In this document: positions 24,501-37,300 of the stretch, in pieces
Numbering within the stretch: the stretch's first letter is position 1
Layout: the number at the start of each line of letters is the position of its first letter
NCBI RefSeq assembly: GCF_031877795.1
Contig: NC_133971.1
Span: forward strand, 95,424,654 to 95,488,653
From: Strix aluco
Taxonomy: Eukaryota; Chordata; Aves; Strigiformes; Strigidae
Length of the DNA stretch: 64,000 nucleotides
Reading direction: 5' to 3'
Notes under the pieces: model-generated
What the model saw: only the letters and a program-made list of their open reading frames with translations
Told to the model about the DNA's origin: nothing
The model's database searches: none
Made by a program: the position numbers and the translations under genes

Positions 24501-27500
24501 GTTGTGGGATGATGAAATACCCCTTCACCTTTGCTAAAATAACTACCTTATTATTTTATCTTGAAGAGAACAGTTTCCTCCTCAAATCCACGTGACACCA
24601 GACATGAAAATCTGATGTTTTTCACTGTGCACATATTATCCTTGGGTATCTTTTCCTCCTAGAGTTGTTGGGGGAATTTTGTCCACTGGTGGAAAGACTT
24701 GGGTTTGATGAAAATTTTGTGGATATCACAGAGATTGTAGAGAAAAGACTAAACCAGCTCCAGCAGAGTGGATGGTCCAGAGTCAGTGTGTCTGGCCACG
24801 TGTACAACCACCAAGGTGCGTTAAAACGTTCTTCACGCTGAAAAATTTGGTAAATGTTTGTGAGGTTCAAGTATCTCTCTGCTTCTAAGTATTGTTCAGA
24901 GCTGAACAGTTGGGAACTCGTGCTGCTCTGTGCTTGGTTTCTGTATTTGAGAGCCCACTGACCACAAATATTCATCAGCGTTCCAATTAGACTGTACAAA
25001 AAATAAATCTCCGTGGCAGAGGAGCATCTACAGTGATTCAGGAGAACAGATTGTCACCGTCCTTTCTTTTCCTTTAAAGTAGTTTTACTGTACTAAGACA
25101 TAGTTGTTGTCAATTGGCAAAATTGAGGTTTTTAACAAATAAAACCCAACAGAAGACCGTTTTGCCGTGGTCATGAGGGCAGGAATAGACTTACTGAGAC
25201 TGAACGTGCATGCGATCGCTACGCCGCGATACGAATTTCCTGCACTAGGGAGGCAAACAGGTTTTTTTTCCTGGATTTTGAGCTATTGTGGTGGCTTTGG
25301 AGAGGAGGGAAACGCCTGGATAGTCTTCTTCCTCATTTGGCATTTGCATGTAAGAAAGGCTTGGCTGCAAGGCAGCCCTTTCAATTAAAGGTTTGTTAAT
25401 CTCTACTTTGGTTACATTGGTACAAGAATCTCTGATATTTAACACTTTCCTTTGACATCTCTTAATATATTGTATTTTATATTTAAAATACTTCCTAAAC
25501 ATGCTTCATGGACAGTATGTCCCTGGGTTGGGACAGCAGCACTCCCCCTTTGACCAGGGTTTCGGGGAGATAAGCGTGAGGTTAAACTTAGAAGCCGTGG
25601 CAATACCACTTGACGCATGAGACCGTAATTCCTCGTACCGCTTTAACGCAATGTAAAAAATATCTAAAATCTTAGAGAATTAGCTAACTAGGTGACTTTA
25701 CACACCGAACCCTGCTCGCTTTTTCTTTGCAGCTATCAACTTGCACGACACAACGCACGTAAGGTTAGTTATCGGATCTCAGATTGCAGAAGAGCTCAGG
25801 GGAGCCATCTACGCGAGACTGGGCCTCACCGGCTGTGCAGGAGTGGCCTCCAACAAATTCTTGTCTAAACTGGTATCTGGGACCTTTAAACCAAATCAGC
25901 AAACACTTCTTCTGCCTGAAAGCTGTCAAGATCTAATATGCAGCCTCGATCACATCCAGAAAGTGCCTGGTGAGTACGGTGCTGGGAGCACAGATGGGGA
26001 GCGTCCTGACAACTCTTACGATAATTAAAAAGACTGAAAGAGTAACTGAAATCATTTGAAAATCTCATTTTCGCAAGCAGGCAGCGGGGTGTGTTTAGGG
26101 TGCTTTCTCTTTTTTCATAAGCTGTTTTGAGTTTTGCTTAGCAGGAGTGAAAGCTCTTTGGGTTTCTTACTTTTTGGTCTTGACATAAAAGTCTTGCAGC
26201 ACTTTCCAAGATACCTTCAAAAATACTGAAATCGCAGCTTATTTTTATTGAAGCCTAAACATCATGGTTTTAAATACAAACTTTTTTAAACCTTGCTGAT
26301 TGGAAACCTTCTGCCAGTTATTAAAATGGAGCCTGACAGAATACTCTGAGGAGGTGTTTTTCCTAATTATTCCACGCCGACACTGTGCCGTTGGCCAGGA
26401 AGCCTCAGTGGAGGCCACAGACACAGACCAACTGTTGCTGTGTCCCAATTTTCTAATGGCAGATTGTAAAATTTGAATGGAAACTCGGCAAAAATATTGC
26501 TGAAAAGCCTGCACTCCAGTAGTGTAAATAACTGTCAGTACTACACATGTGGGGACGACTTCTATCTACATGTATATTTTCACTTTTCTGGGTATTTTTT
26601 TATACACGTTTTATTTAGGCATTGGCTACAAAACTACCCAACGTCTCGAAATGCTGGGTGTTAGGAACGTGTGTGATCTCCAAGCGTTTCCATCTGAGGT
26701 GTTGGAGAAGGAACTGGGTGTTTCTGCTGCTCAGCGTATCCAAAAACTCAGCTACGGAGAAGACGACTCCCCTGTGACTCCATCGGGCCCTCCTCAGGTA
26801 CAAGTATTGTTCTGAATTACTTTATAAAGAGCAAAAAAACTGCTTTTAGTTTGATACAGCTTTGCTGGACTGACCAAAATGCTGCCTTTTTGTATGTATT
26901 CTCTGGTACGACTCAAATTAATGCGTAATTCTCCTGAAGTTCAGTTGAGCTCTGAGCGCCAAAGATATCTTGGTGTTAATTCTATGCTTAATTGTGATAC
27001 TCTTCTTTCCTCTTTGGAATTTTGAAGTAAATATAAAACTGAAAGGACTAATGTGGGGTTTTTTTAGTCCTTTAGTGATGAAGATTCCTTTAAAAAATGT
27101 TCGTCAGAAGTGGAAGTTAAAGAGAAAATTGAAGAACTGCTTCCTAACCTATTAGACAGGTGACTGTCTTCAGTAGCTCTGTTTGATGACTGAAATGCTG
27201 ACCTGGAGGCACTTGGAGCGTATCGTAGGTTTGTCTCACACTCCACATTTCATCTCTCCACAAAATGTATTTACAGGGAGGGCACCTGCCTCTCCAACTT
27301 CCCCCTTTTGGGTGTTTTTTCTCAATTCTTGGATTGTCCTGCCCCCTTGCCCCGCTTTCCTCTTGCCAGCCCTCCCCTTCCTGCGCAGCTTCTCCCATCA
27401 GGACCTTTGCATATTCCATTTCCTGATGCTTTTCTGGTGCTTTGATTGGGCATCGCAGGATTTTGTGCATCTTCACCGATCCCTGGGAAGGACCCTCTGG

Positions 27501-30500
27501 TTTTTTTCTCTTTCCGTAAGCAACTTTCTGTACTTTCAGGCCCTTGGTGATCCCCATTTATGCTGCTCCACCACTTATTTTTCTGTCAGGCAAAGAACAT
27601 TTTCATTTTGTACTTCCCTTGCCCCGGGAATCCAGGCAGTAGCCAAGCCCAAGATACCTGACAGCATAGCAAGAGGATGCAGTCACTCATGTCTTGGCTC
27701 CCGTGACTTCCCCATCCTCCCTTTTGATCCCGTGACTCTCTTATTACTCCTTTTTATTAATTTATTTTATTCTAGCAGCACTGAACTGTAGTTCCTGTTC
27801 TGCCACACTTCAAATTCTGATTTTTGAACCCCTCTTCTGTCAGTTCTGAACAGCCTTTGCATCCCCTGTTCTTGATTTTTATTTTTCTCTCCATGTTTTG
27901 ATACTCTCTACATGTCTCTCCAAGCCTTAAATCATCTACAAGTCTTAAAGGTTTTTATTTTGATTTTTCTCTCAATATTTTGATACTCTCTACATGTCTC
28001 TCCGAGCCTTAAATAATCTACAAGTTTTAAAGGTTTTTATTTTGATTTTTCTCTCAATGTTTTGATACTCTCTACATGCCTCTCCAAGCCTGAAAATCGT
28101 CTACAAGTCTTAACGGTTTTTATTTTGATTTTTCTCTCAATATTTTGATACTCTCTACATGTCTCTCCAAGCCTTAAATCATCTACAAGTCTTAAAGGTT
28201 TTTATTTTGATTTTTCTCTCAATATTTTGATACTCTCTACATGTCTCTCCGAGCCTTAAATAATCTACAAGTTTTAAAGGTTTTTATTTTGATTTTTCTC
28301 TCAATGTTTTGATACTCTCTACATGCCTCTCCAAGCCTGAAAATCGTCTACAAGTCTTAAAGGTTTTTATTTTGATTTTTCTCTCAATATTTTGATACTC
28401 TCTACATGTCTCTCCAAGCCTTAAATCATCTACAAGTCTTAAAGGTTTTTATTTTGATTTTTCTCTCAATGTTTTGATACTCTCTACATGCCTCTCCAAG
28501 CCTGAAAATCGTCTACAAGTCTTAAAGGTTTTTATTTTGATTTTTCTCTCAATATTTTGATACTCTCTACATGCCTCTCCAAGCCTGAAAATTGTCCACA
28601 AGTCTTAAAGGTTTTTATTTTTCTCTCCATGTTTTGATACTCTCTACATGTCTCTCCAAGCCTGAAAATCATCTACAGGTTTTAAAGGTTTTTATTTTGA
28701 TTTTTCTCTCAATATTTTGATACTCTCTACATACCTCTCCAAGCCTTAAAATCATCTACAAGTCTTAAAGGTTTTTATTTTGATTTTTCTCTCAATATTT
28801 TGATACTCTCTACATGTCTCTCCAAGCCTGAAAATCATCTACAGATTTTAAAGGATTTTATTTTGATTTTTCTCTCCATGTTTTGATACTCTCTACATGC
28901 CTCTTCAAGCCTACAAAATCAACTACAAGTTTTAAAGGTTTTTATTTTGATTTTTCTCTCCATGTTTTGATACTCTCTACATGCCTCTCCAAGCCTGAAA
29001 ATTGTCCACAAGTCTTAAAGGTTTTTATTTTTATTTTTCTCTCCATGTTTTGATACTCTCTACATGCCTCTCCAAGCCTGAAAATCGTCTACAAGTCTTA
29101 AAGGTTTTTATTTTTCTCTCCATGTTTTGATACTCTCTACATGTCTCTCCAAGCCTGAAAATCATCTACAGGTTTTAAAGGTTTTTATTTTGATTTTTCT
29201 CTCAATATTTTGATACTCTCTACATACCTCTCCAAGCCTTAAAATCATCTACAAGTCTTAAAGGTTTTTATTTTGATTTTTCTCTCAATATTTTGATACT
29301 CTCTACATGCATCTACAAGTCTTAAACATTTCCTGCGCCCACATCTCTGCAGGTCTCACAAGAGATACATTCATTTTTGTTCCATGAACACCGTGGGCAA
29401 GCAGGGTTTTACCTGCATCTCAGACATTGCGCAGTAATTACGACATTTGCAGCCAGGCTGTTTGTAGTGTCTCATTTACAACATGTAGAAGCGAAAAGTC
29501 TTTTGTAGCGAAAGTACCACCACCCCTGTGCCTTCTGGAGGGGGAAAGAAACAATTACATACTTTGAAACAACTACAACCAGCTCACCTTTTGCTGCTGA
29601 ACTGGGGATGTTTCCTCAAAAAGAGCTAAAAGCTGAGGATTATACAGGGTGTAACTGCAAATATACTACTTTTAATATATTAAAGTATTGCAGACTGACC
29701 CACTTAATTTACACTTCAGTTGAAGACTATTCACGTTGTGTTGAACTTCTAACTGATGGGTCATTAAGGAAATCAGCCAGAACCCACAAGGTTCCCTGTA
29801 TAATCAGTGGAGTAAAGCCAGAAGTTGGGAGATTTGTAATTCTTAGATGCTGAGACAGTTGCTGTAGTAATTCCGATCCCTTGTGCCCCGCAGGATCCGC
29901 AGGGATGGCAGACAGCCCCACACGGTCCGACTGACCATCCGGCAGTTCTCCTCAACCGACAAGTGGTTTAATCGGGAAAGCCGTCAGTGTGCTCTTCCCC
30001 CTCATCTCAGCCAGAAATTTGGAAAAGGTAAACTTAATATTTTTTGAAAGTATCGACTTTGTGCTCCTACCACTTCACTTCTCGATAAAATTCTGCTACT
30101 TAACATCATGATATTATTCCTTACCCTTAATATTTGGCAACTTTTTCATCACTTGTAAATATATTCTGATGAGATGTGCTAAAACCCTACAGAACTTCAC
30201 TGTAGGAATAACTTCCACAATTCTACCATGTTTTAACCCAGTCTGGCTGGATTCCAGGCAGTAAATTTGGTGGGGTGAGAATGGGAGATGGGGGGCTGCT
30301 TCTCAGATTCATAATCTGCTTTTCTCCATTAGGGATTTGAATTATGTTCTCAGTTTTATTATGTAATAAAATGTCTTTTTGATTTATCTCTGAAAATTAA
30401 TAACATAAAGGCTCTTGTCCTTCTCAGAATTGAGCTTTCCAACCAGCAATTGCAATTCATTTGACACTTCATTCAGGTTGGGGTGAGGAAATAAATCTGA

Positions 30501-33198
30501 ATCACTGCTGAGTCAGCACACAGAATCCCTGTTCCCTGGATTACTCCTCACGGAGAAGCTCTTGAAAGTCTCCAGAGTTTCGCTTCAAAATTGAAACTTC
30601 TACATCAGAGGAGACAAACAATTGCTGCCAGCTCCTATAGTGACACAAACCCCAAGAACCCCCGTAGTTATCACCCGTGCTGGGGCGGTGTTAAACACCC
30701 ACATGGCTCTGCAAAGGCCCTTTTGGGTAGAATTAGATCATTTTTCAAATCTACTCAGCTTGGCTTGTGTTCTGTAATTCTTGTCTAACCAAAGTAATCG
30801 TCACAGGTGTAAAATTAAGCTTTTTTACTGGAGGGGGGGGAAAAGAGTGTTATTCAGTTCAGGACATACCTGGCAGGGCAGAATGAACATCTTAATGACT
30901 ATATTGACAGATTATTTTGGAAGCCTTTAGCAGTGTTCAGAGTTTAATACTTCAGGAAATCGTGTTCCAAGATGAATAAAGGTTTCCTTAGTGTACAGAG
31001 TTATAAATATTCTCATATCGCTAAAAATAGCACTGCATTTTCAACTTAGATTGGGATTGGTCTCTTCTTTTGGTGCACATGCAAAATGTTAAAAAAGTTT
31101 AGAATGTGAAGTTAGAAGTTTGCTTCTACTTCACTATTTAAATCAATCTTGATTACACGTTGCTTTTTTTCAACCATTTTTGTTTTAGAAAGCAGCAACA
31201 TTATATCCCCGTTGGTTGATATATTAATGAAACTCTTTCGAAAGATGATAGATGTAGATCTGCCATTTCATCTTACCCTTTTGAGTGTCTGCTTCTCCAA
31301 CCTCAAAGATCTTCCTAGCAGCAAGAAAGGATCAATTGGTTTCTATTTAAAGCAGATGTCACCGCCATCAGGCTCCGGTAAACGTGTCCGGGTAAGCTGA
31401 AAGATACTGAAAACTATTCTGCAGAGAAGGAAGTTCTATGTCTGTCTTTATTTTATAGATTTAAACCTTAAATTAAGGTTTATTTGGAGTCTTCTAAGCA
31501 GGTGTTACTAGTTTGTTTTCTTAGCCAGACTGCATAAAAGAGGTTTAATACTCTCTTGAATGAGCCAGCCAGCTAGGTTATCCAGCCCCTTAATGGAAGA
31601 AAACAGAATTCACTGAGGAAGAAATCCAAACTCATGTCTTCTAAGAAATAATTGCTGAATTTTGGCTGTTCATTCCAGTAAAATCTGCCCGTTATTCAAC
31701 ATTTGTGAACAACAGGGCACTTACTCGGATACTGTCATACTGCAGCATCTTTTACCTTAGATTAAAATCTCCTTAAAGCTGCTTATCATTTACCTTGTTG
31801 CTTTTATTAAGATATTTTCACAGTGAGTATTTACCTTCCTACACCTTCTCAAGTCTCCCTGCTCAGACTAGAAATTAATCAGAGTTTTAATTCGGTATTG
31901 ACCGCTAGCACTAGCTTCGCATCAAGCAAGCTTCTAATTCCAAATTCCTAATTCCTAATTCCAAATTCCTAATTCCAAATTCCTAATTCCAAATTCCTAA
32001 TTCCAAATTCCTAATTCCAAATTCCTAATTCCAAATTCCTAATTCCAAATTCCTAATTCCAAATTCCTAATTCCAAATTCCTAATTCCAAATTCCTAATT
32101 CCAAATTCCTAATTCCAAATTCCTAATTCCAAATTCCTAATTCCAAATTCCTAATTCCAAATTCCTAATTCCAAATTCCTAATTCCAAATTCCCCGCAGA
32201 GTTTTAAAATGTATTAATAAAATGTAACTTCAAGGTATTTGCTACTTTAAAATACAAAATGATTCCTATGTGTATGTACTTTAAGGTCTATGTTTCAAAA
32301 TAAGATTTAAAAAAACACTACAGATCATGAGGAAAAAAAAAAAATCCCTGTCTGTTAAGGAATAATTTGAAGAACTTGCTGTTAGTGAAATAGAGCTGGG
32401 TCACTAGTCAATTACACAGGACATACTTATGCTTTTTATGTACATTTTTTGCCCCAGGAAGTGGAAGATGTCTCACAAGGTGAGGGAAGTGCTTCTTGGA
32501 ACCAGAAGTGCAACAGCACCAGCGCTACAAAAACTAGGAAACTTTCAGAGGAAAAGCAAAGCAATATAAAAAAAGCAGGAATTCCTGACTTCCCCTTGCA
32601 TTTGTCTCCTGGTGACATCGACCAGGAAGTCTTCAGGGAACTTCCAGAAGATATTCAAAAAGAAATGATTTCTGAAAAACCAGCAGGGATCCCTCCTGAG
32701 GACGTTTCAGGTGGGCTGTCAGCATGTTTTGTGGAAGCGGTACCCGGCGCTTCCCCGGCGCACGGCTCCGGGGCTGGGGGTTCTCCCGAGGGTCACGGAA
32801 ACCCAGGGACAAGCAGCAGCATGGAACAACAACCTACTGATGCTCTGAACTTCATGGGGAGAGACCCGTCATCTCTGGAAGCTGGAGCTGGCCGGAGTGT
32901 TCCGCGGGTGCCTGTCTTGGGTAAAGATAAGGAGGCCTTTGAAACAGCTTCCGAGGAGAAAACTTACAGCAGGCAAGCAGGAATTGTATTTCCTCCTCAT
33001 GTTGACACAAAGACTTTTTATGAACTACCTGCAGATGTGCAAAAAGAGCTACTAGCTGAATGGAAGAGCCAGGAACCTGCGTCCAAAACTTCCACAGATA
33101 AACCCCCTGAAAGGCCTAAAACAAAGAAAGGAAGAAGGAATACAGCACCGTGTTTAGCACAGTCTAACAGTTTGCTAAGGTATTTTAAACCACGGTGA
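21569..33198 (+). CDS. POLI: POLI, DNA polymerase iota (Y family), complete, 708 aa
   Basis: Error-prone translesion polymerase that inserts opposite damaged template bases, guided by PCNA and ubiquitin. Ten coding exons: 21569-21665, 22550-22675, 23315-23479, 24663-24815, 25733-25969, 26619-26797, 27068-27159, 29894-30027, 31189-31391, 32458-33198. All have GT-AG boundaries and compatible phases, total 2127 nt. Protein: acidic start with nine Glu; palm motif VHIDLDCFYAQVE with catalytic D53; second catalytic pair D145-E146 in GFDENFVD; helix-hairpin-helix/little-finger segments (GCAGVASNK, IGYKTTQRLEMLG, KELGVSAAQRIQKLS); ubiquitin-binding UBM1 at about 511-533 and UBM2 at about 640-662, each with the LP-x-D-[IV]-Q core. 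Human POLI is 740 aa, so the length fits. Odd points: a NAGNAG acceptor at exon 2, an altered internal PIP box (440-447) and a C-terminal PIP-like motif. No disruption seen. It starts about 1 kb from MBD2 in divergent orientation. Confidence 0.95.
21590..21619 (+). repeat. (GAG)n trinucleotide run coding poly-Glu in POLI
   Basis: Nine GAG codons plus a GAC encode an acidic stretch directly after the POLI start peptide. Pure triplets make length variation between individuals likely. Human POLI also has an acidic N-terminus, so the charge rather than the exact run may be conserved. Confidence 0.9.
21666..23314 (+). other. POLI introns 1 and 2 (around exon 2)
   Basis: Intron 1 is 21666-22549 and intron 2 is 22676-23314. 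The first 250 bp of intron 1 belong to the CpG island; the rest is AT-rich. No repeats or extra exons recognised. Confidence 0.6.
23625..24080 (+). pseudogene. inverted partial copy of the MBD2 promoter/exon 1 inside POLI intron 3
   Basis: This segment reads on the plus strand almost identically to the minus strand of about 20556-21002. It carries the same upstream CpG-island sequence, the same triplet tract, and the MBD2 start peptide as MEKQGRMDCPVLPPGWKK. Homology stops inside exon 1, at GGCTGGAAGAA, before the exon 1 splice donor, so it cannot make MBD2. Its open frame continues into unrelated intron sequence. Differences from the parent are few and several are CpG to TpG/CpA. There is no sign of spliced-RNA origin; a DNA-level inverted duplication over roughly 2.6 kb fits best. 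It lies in sense orientation to POLI. Confidence 0.9.
24816..27067 (+). other. POLI introns 4-6
   Basis: Intron 4 is 24816-25732, intron 5 is 25970-26618 and intron 6 is 26798-27067. AT-rich, with no repeat family, RNA gene or extra exon recognised. Intron 3 outside the MBD2-derived copy (23480-23624 and 24081-24662) is likewise featureless. Confidence 0.6.
27876..29328. repeat. 82-bp minisatellite array with higher-order structure in POLI intron 7
   Basis: About 17 tandem units of 76-83 bp, each containing GATACTCTCTACATG, CTCTCCAAGCCT and AAAGGTTTTTATTTT. Unit starts (at GATACTC) fall at 27900, 27982, 28064, 28147 and 28229, giving a period of 82-83. Three sub-types differ by linked substitutions (CCAAGCCTTAAATCATC, CCGAGCCTTAAATAATC, CCAAGCCTGAAAATCGTC) and recur in the order A-B-C, A-B-C before the array becomes irregular. 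It is strongly pyrimidine-biased on the plus strand. Flanks within the intron (27160-27875, 29329-29893) show nothing recognisable. Confidence 0.95.
30028..31188 (+). other. POLI intron 8
   Basis: About 1.2 kb of AT-rich intron with a short G-run near 30832. Nothing else recognised. Confidence 0.6.
31934..32194. repeat. 14-bp tandem repeat in POLI intron 9
   Basis: About 18 nearly perfect copies of a 14-bp AATTCCAAATTCCT unit. Each unit is itself made of two related 7-mers (AATTCCA and AATTCCT), suggesting growth from a 7-bp ancestor. The uniformity points to recent expansion. The rest of intron 9 (31392-32457) is plain AT-rich sequence. Confidence 0.95.
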
Positions 33199-34370
33199 AA
33201 TGTTTTTTCGTGAGCGACACTAAGAATCCACGCTTGAAGGCACTTTAGTTCTGAAAAGTTTACTAAAAATTGTAAAGATATGAATATTAAACATGTATTT
33301 TGATAACTTTTGACATAAAACCTGCTGGTGACTCTGTTTAACTATTAGTCCATCTTATTTTTCTTTCTTATAAATTGACATTTATCTGATGAATCTTTAG
33401 TTGTCCTAAAAATATTATAGTATGCAAATGTATTTTAGTATTCACTATTAATACCTTAACACGTTGACTGGGGGGAAGGAATTTTTACTTTAATTTTTCG
33501 TTGAGTTATACTATAGATGCAGTTAATTGTTTCTAACAACTTGGGAAGGGATCGAGCAAAGAAGATGAAAGCAATTTCCAGGCTATTCTTTAATTTGCAC
33601 CACTATTTGGGTGATTTGTAATGGAAATTCCTATTCACACAGCTATCACTATTTCCTGCAGTTAACTCCTTAACTAGAGGTAGTAGAAATACTAAGGGGT
33701 AACGGGAAACATTACTTCCAAATGAATCATATCACCAGCTTGTTCCTGGAAATTAGTCAGCGTATAAAAAATGTTTAGGTTTGGTGCTCAGGATTCAGAA
33801 AACGACAAACAACTCTGTGTATAAAGAGCAGTTTTTAATGAGATGCTATATACAGATTCATCAGGCTTTTCTTCAAATATTTAATTCCAAAGCAGTGAAA
33901 TAGGTGCTAATTACACTTGCACACTTACAGTTAATAAACATGTTTAAAATCTCTAGGACACAAGATGGTTCAGTCAAGAGTACATAATTGAGGTAAGAAT
34001 TTATACACGTGTGTTTAAAGCTATGGCAAAATTTGACTACTGCTGTATTTTAACACTGCTATAATCTCCATCACCACATTCTTATGTCTGTGTATATATA
34101 TATATTCTCTGCAGATAAAGTGCAAAAATAGTACAAAACCATGACCTGATTACAGTGAAAGCGACATCCTGTTCTTTGAAGGCCCTTCAGTGTAAATTCT
34201 TGCATCATTCCCAAGAACAGAAAAAACCAGCAGTCACCGTTTCAACAGTTAAGTTTTATATATTTCCACATAAACCACAATTAAAATAAAACGTCATCAT
34301 CTACTACTTTAAAAATGAATCCATGTAAGAGATACATGTGACTTAAGTGCTTGTTATTTTCCACTTACGT
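33199..34370. other. POLI / STARD6 tail-to-tail 3' region
   Basis: Only 1.17 kb separates the two stop codons. Plus-strand polyadenylation-type hexamers are ATTAAA at 33286-33291 (near POLI) and AATAAA at 33933-33938. On the minus strand an ATTAAA lies at 33839-33834 for STARD6. If the distal plus-strand signal is used, the two 3' UTRs would overlap. No repeats recognised. Confidence 0.5.
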
Positions 34371-37300
34371 TTAATTATGGCTCTTCAAGCCTTTCAGTCC
34401 AGCTCTCGTTTCAGTGATTAAGTTTATGAGAGTAGTAGGTAACACTGTCTCCACTACGGAGCCCGGAAGCATTCCTCCTAGTTGTGGCTGAATAAATACG
34501 ACTAGCTTCGAATGCTCTGGATTCCTGGGATGAAAGGAGCAAAATCCTTCAGTTAACACTCGTTACTCTTCTCATTTGGGATGTACAAATGTTTACAATT
34601 TATAGCTCATCGCTGGTGAAATTCCTAATGTGGAAAAGTGGAGGATGTATAAAGTTTCATTTGTTTCAAAAGACAGTCGGAGTCACAAAACCGATCTGCA
34701 CAAAAGTTGCCGCAGAATAAAACGAAGTAAAATTTTTTTAAAAGCTTCATGGTTTGGTAGATTTTAAGCTTTGGCTAGAGAAGACAACTAAAGATGCTAA
34801 TGCTTTAAATACTTACTCAGGCAGAGGTGAGCAGACGTAGCCACAGGGATTGTTGTAGCCTCGGACACAAGAGGGAGTTGGAGGGCAGCTGGAGTATTCC
34901 ACGCTGACAGCTGTAAGTCACAAAAAAACACCATCAAATTAATCCCCTTTCTATACATCCATCATACAACTCAAAACCGACCCTTTCTAACCCGACTCCA
35001 ACTGCTACAGGATAGTACAAGACCCCACAACACAGTCACTGATGCGTTTAGCGATTCCATTCTGAACACAAAACGGCTAAAGGACATGAAATATTTGTGC
35101 AATTCATTCAACACGGGCGAAAATGTCTCTGTTTAGGCAGGCACACCCAAAAGTACTAACCTTGAGACATGCTTACGCGTACCCAGGTGCTGAGGTGTGG
35201 CTCAGCTCTGGACAAAGAAGTCAGTTTGTCAGCAGATGTCGTTAATTAGTAAACACAATTGCAGGGAAGATGAGGAAACTGCTGCAGACATGCACAGTAG
35301 CAGTTAGGAGGGGTTCTTTTGTTTAGTCACCCATTACTTTTACGTAATAAAGTAAAGAATACAGCTTGAAAAATACTGGTAGGTCAGCTAAGCTCCAAGA
35401 GGAAAAAATGTTGATTTCTGCCATGTACTTAAGGAAGAAGATGAGCACAGAAATGAAGTAGCAGTGGGGTATTTTCCTGGTTGGCCATATAGTTGTAGTA
35501 TTAGTCATTTTACATTTTGTGTGTTTACAGAGCCAAACTCCAAGAGAATCAAATATGGGGCAAATTGGGGGTTTATTCTGAGAATAGTGTATTAGGCAAG
35601 TAGCATCTGGTCAGGAAGCCATCTAAATGCAGAAAAGTGGTATTAAATAAACACTGAATCTATATAATGAAATAATAAATTCCAGCTTCCTCATCCTACA
35701 ACTTTTTTTTTAATTTTTCAAAGAGGCATAATAGGAGAATAAACAAATACAGTATTTTCATTATTAGGCAAAACATGCTGTAGTTACACACAACTTACAG
35801 TTAGTTGTAAGGATCCCACCAGGGTATGGTTTAACATACAGCAGGTCAACAAAATCTCTTGATGAAATCAGTCCCATACCATAACTGTGGGTTACACTGT
35901 GGTATATACCAGTGTCCTGCGAGTAAAGGTGATTTTTTTGGATTAGTATGTAAGAAGTTAAGTTGTATTTAATTGGCAAAGCAGCGTTACGTGTTGAATA
36001 ATGAGTGTGTGGTAAAAACTGATGTCTATTTGTTAGCGTAAGACAACAGTTCTCATCATTAGTTAGTGCTGAACTAACTTGAGAGCACCGAAAGGGATCC
36101 TCAGGAATCTTCCTGGTGGGAAGGGATTCACTGCCGTTCCTTGGGGCCTACATTTGCCACAGGAGTAATTTCCACGTGGAAAAAGTCAAAACGTGCCCAT
36201 TTAGTATCCATGTTTGGGGGAGCTAAATGCCTATTTGCCTTCAAATACACACGCTAGATTGCACGCTGCGCTCTAGGACAAAGATGTCTAATCAGTTATG
36301 CTAAATCAGTTCCAAAAAAAAGCAGAGATGTGCCACCAAATCCTAATATCTGCCCAACTCAAGCAGATCCAGGCAGAGGAAAGTGAGAGAGACGTTCAGG
36401 GAAGACAAAAATGGGAGGATTTTTTTTTTGCCCCCAGTTTAGGGAATACTTTCATACACTTGAGCCATTGATACGTGTGGAATACGTCCTGCGGCCTCTC
36501 TCCACCACGCACAGGGTGGTTAGACCAAAGCCAGCTAACACAGGACTGATATTCTTCACAGGAATTCCCTGCAGAGCGCCTGGGACAAAGCCCCAAGCAA
36601 CTAGAATTCAGAACACACAGTATTTCACAGTGCTAGAACAGCACCAATTCCATTTGCCTGTTGCCTTTAACTTTGGTGATTTTTTTTTAATTTGTATAAT
36701 TTATGCTCACTGAGAGAGGAGCTTTCCCTCCATTTTGTTGGCGTTGTGTCTCCCCCTGCTCTCCGTGGACGCTTCTGTTGTTTCCCACAGACCGGATTTG
36801 AGGACATTTATTTCATAATAAATACTTACATTTACCCTAATTTTTAAATTACCCTAAATATTTAACTGCTAAGGGGAAGGGTGCATTTCACACCCACTTC
36901 ACCTAAGCAGCAGGTTCAGTTTTTACCGACCCAGAAAGCATTTTGCATTAAGAGCCTTCGTCATCCAAGTAGAGGTCTTTTTAGTCACCATAATTCATGC
37001 AGAAAGAGTTAAAATAAAATCTTTGTATTAAATTATCATATTACCTGGTCAATCCTTTCTAACAGCTTGTAAGACTGTAATGCTTTGTCCCATTTGTTTC
37101 GATATTCAGGAAGATACATAAAAGGAATAATTTTACTAGGGACTTCCTTAATTATCCCTTCTCCACGGTATCTAGATTGTGTAAAAAAAAATAGATATTG
37201 AATTCACATTTATGAACTGGAAAAGTAAGTTACACAATAACAAGCATTTAGCAGTTGGGGATGTCAGACTATAATGAGGTAAAGCACACGAATGTGGTTG

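Noticed and set aside
27183-27791. 202-codon open frame in POLI intron 7
   Set aside because: Pyrimidine-rich intronic DNA free of stops; Phe/Leu/Ser-rich translation with no domain, and it overlaps a shadow frame on the other strand.
27876-29328. CRISPR array
   Set aside because: The units are contiguous and near identical with no unique spacers, in a vertebrate intron; it is a minisatellite.
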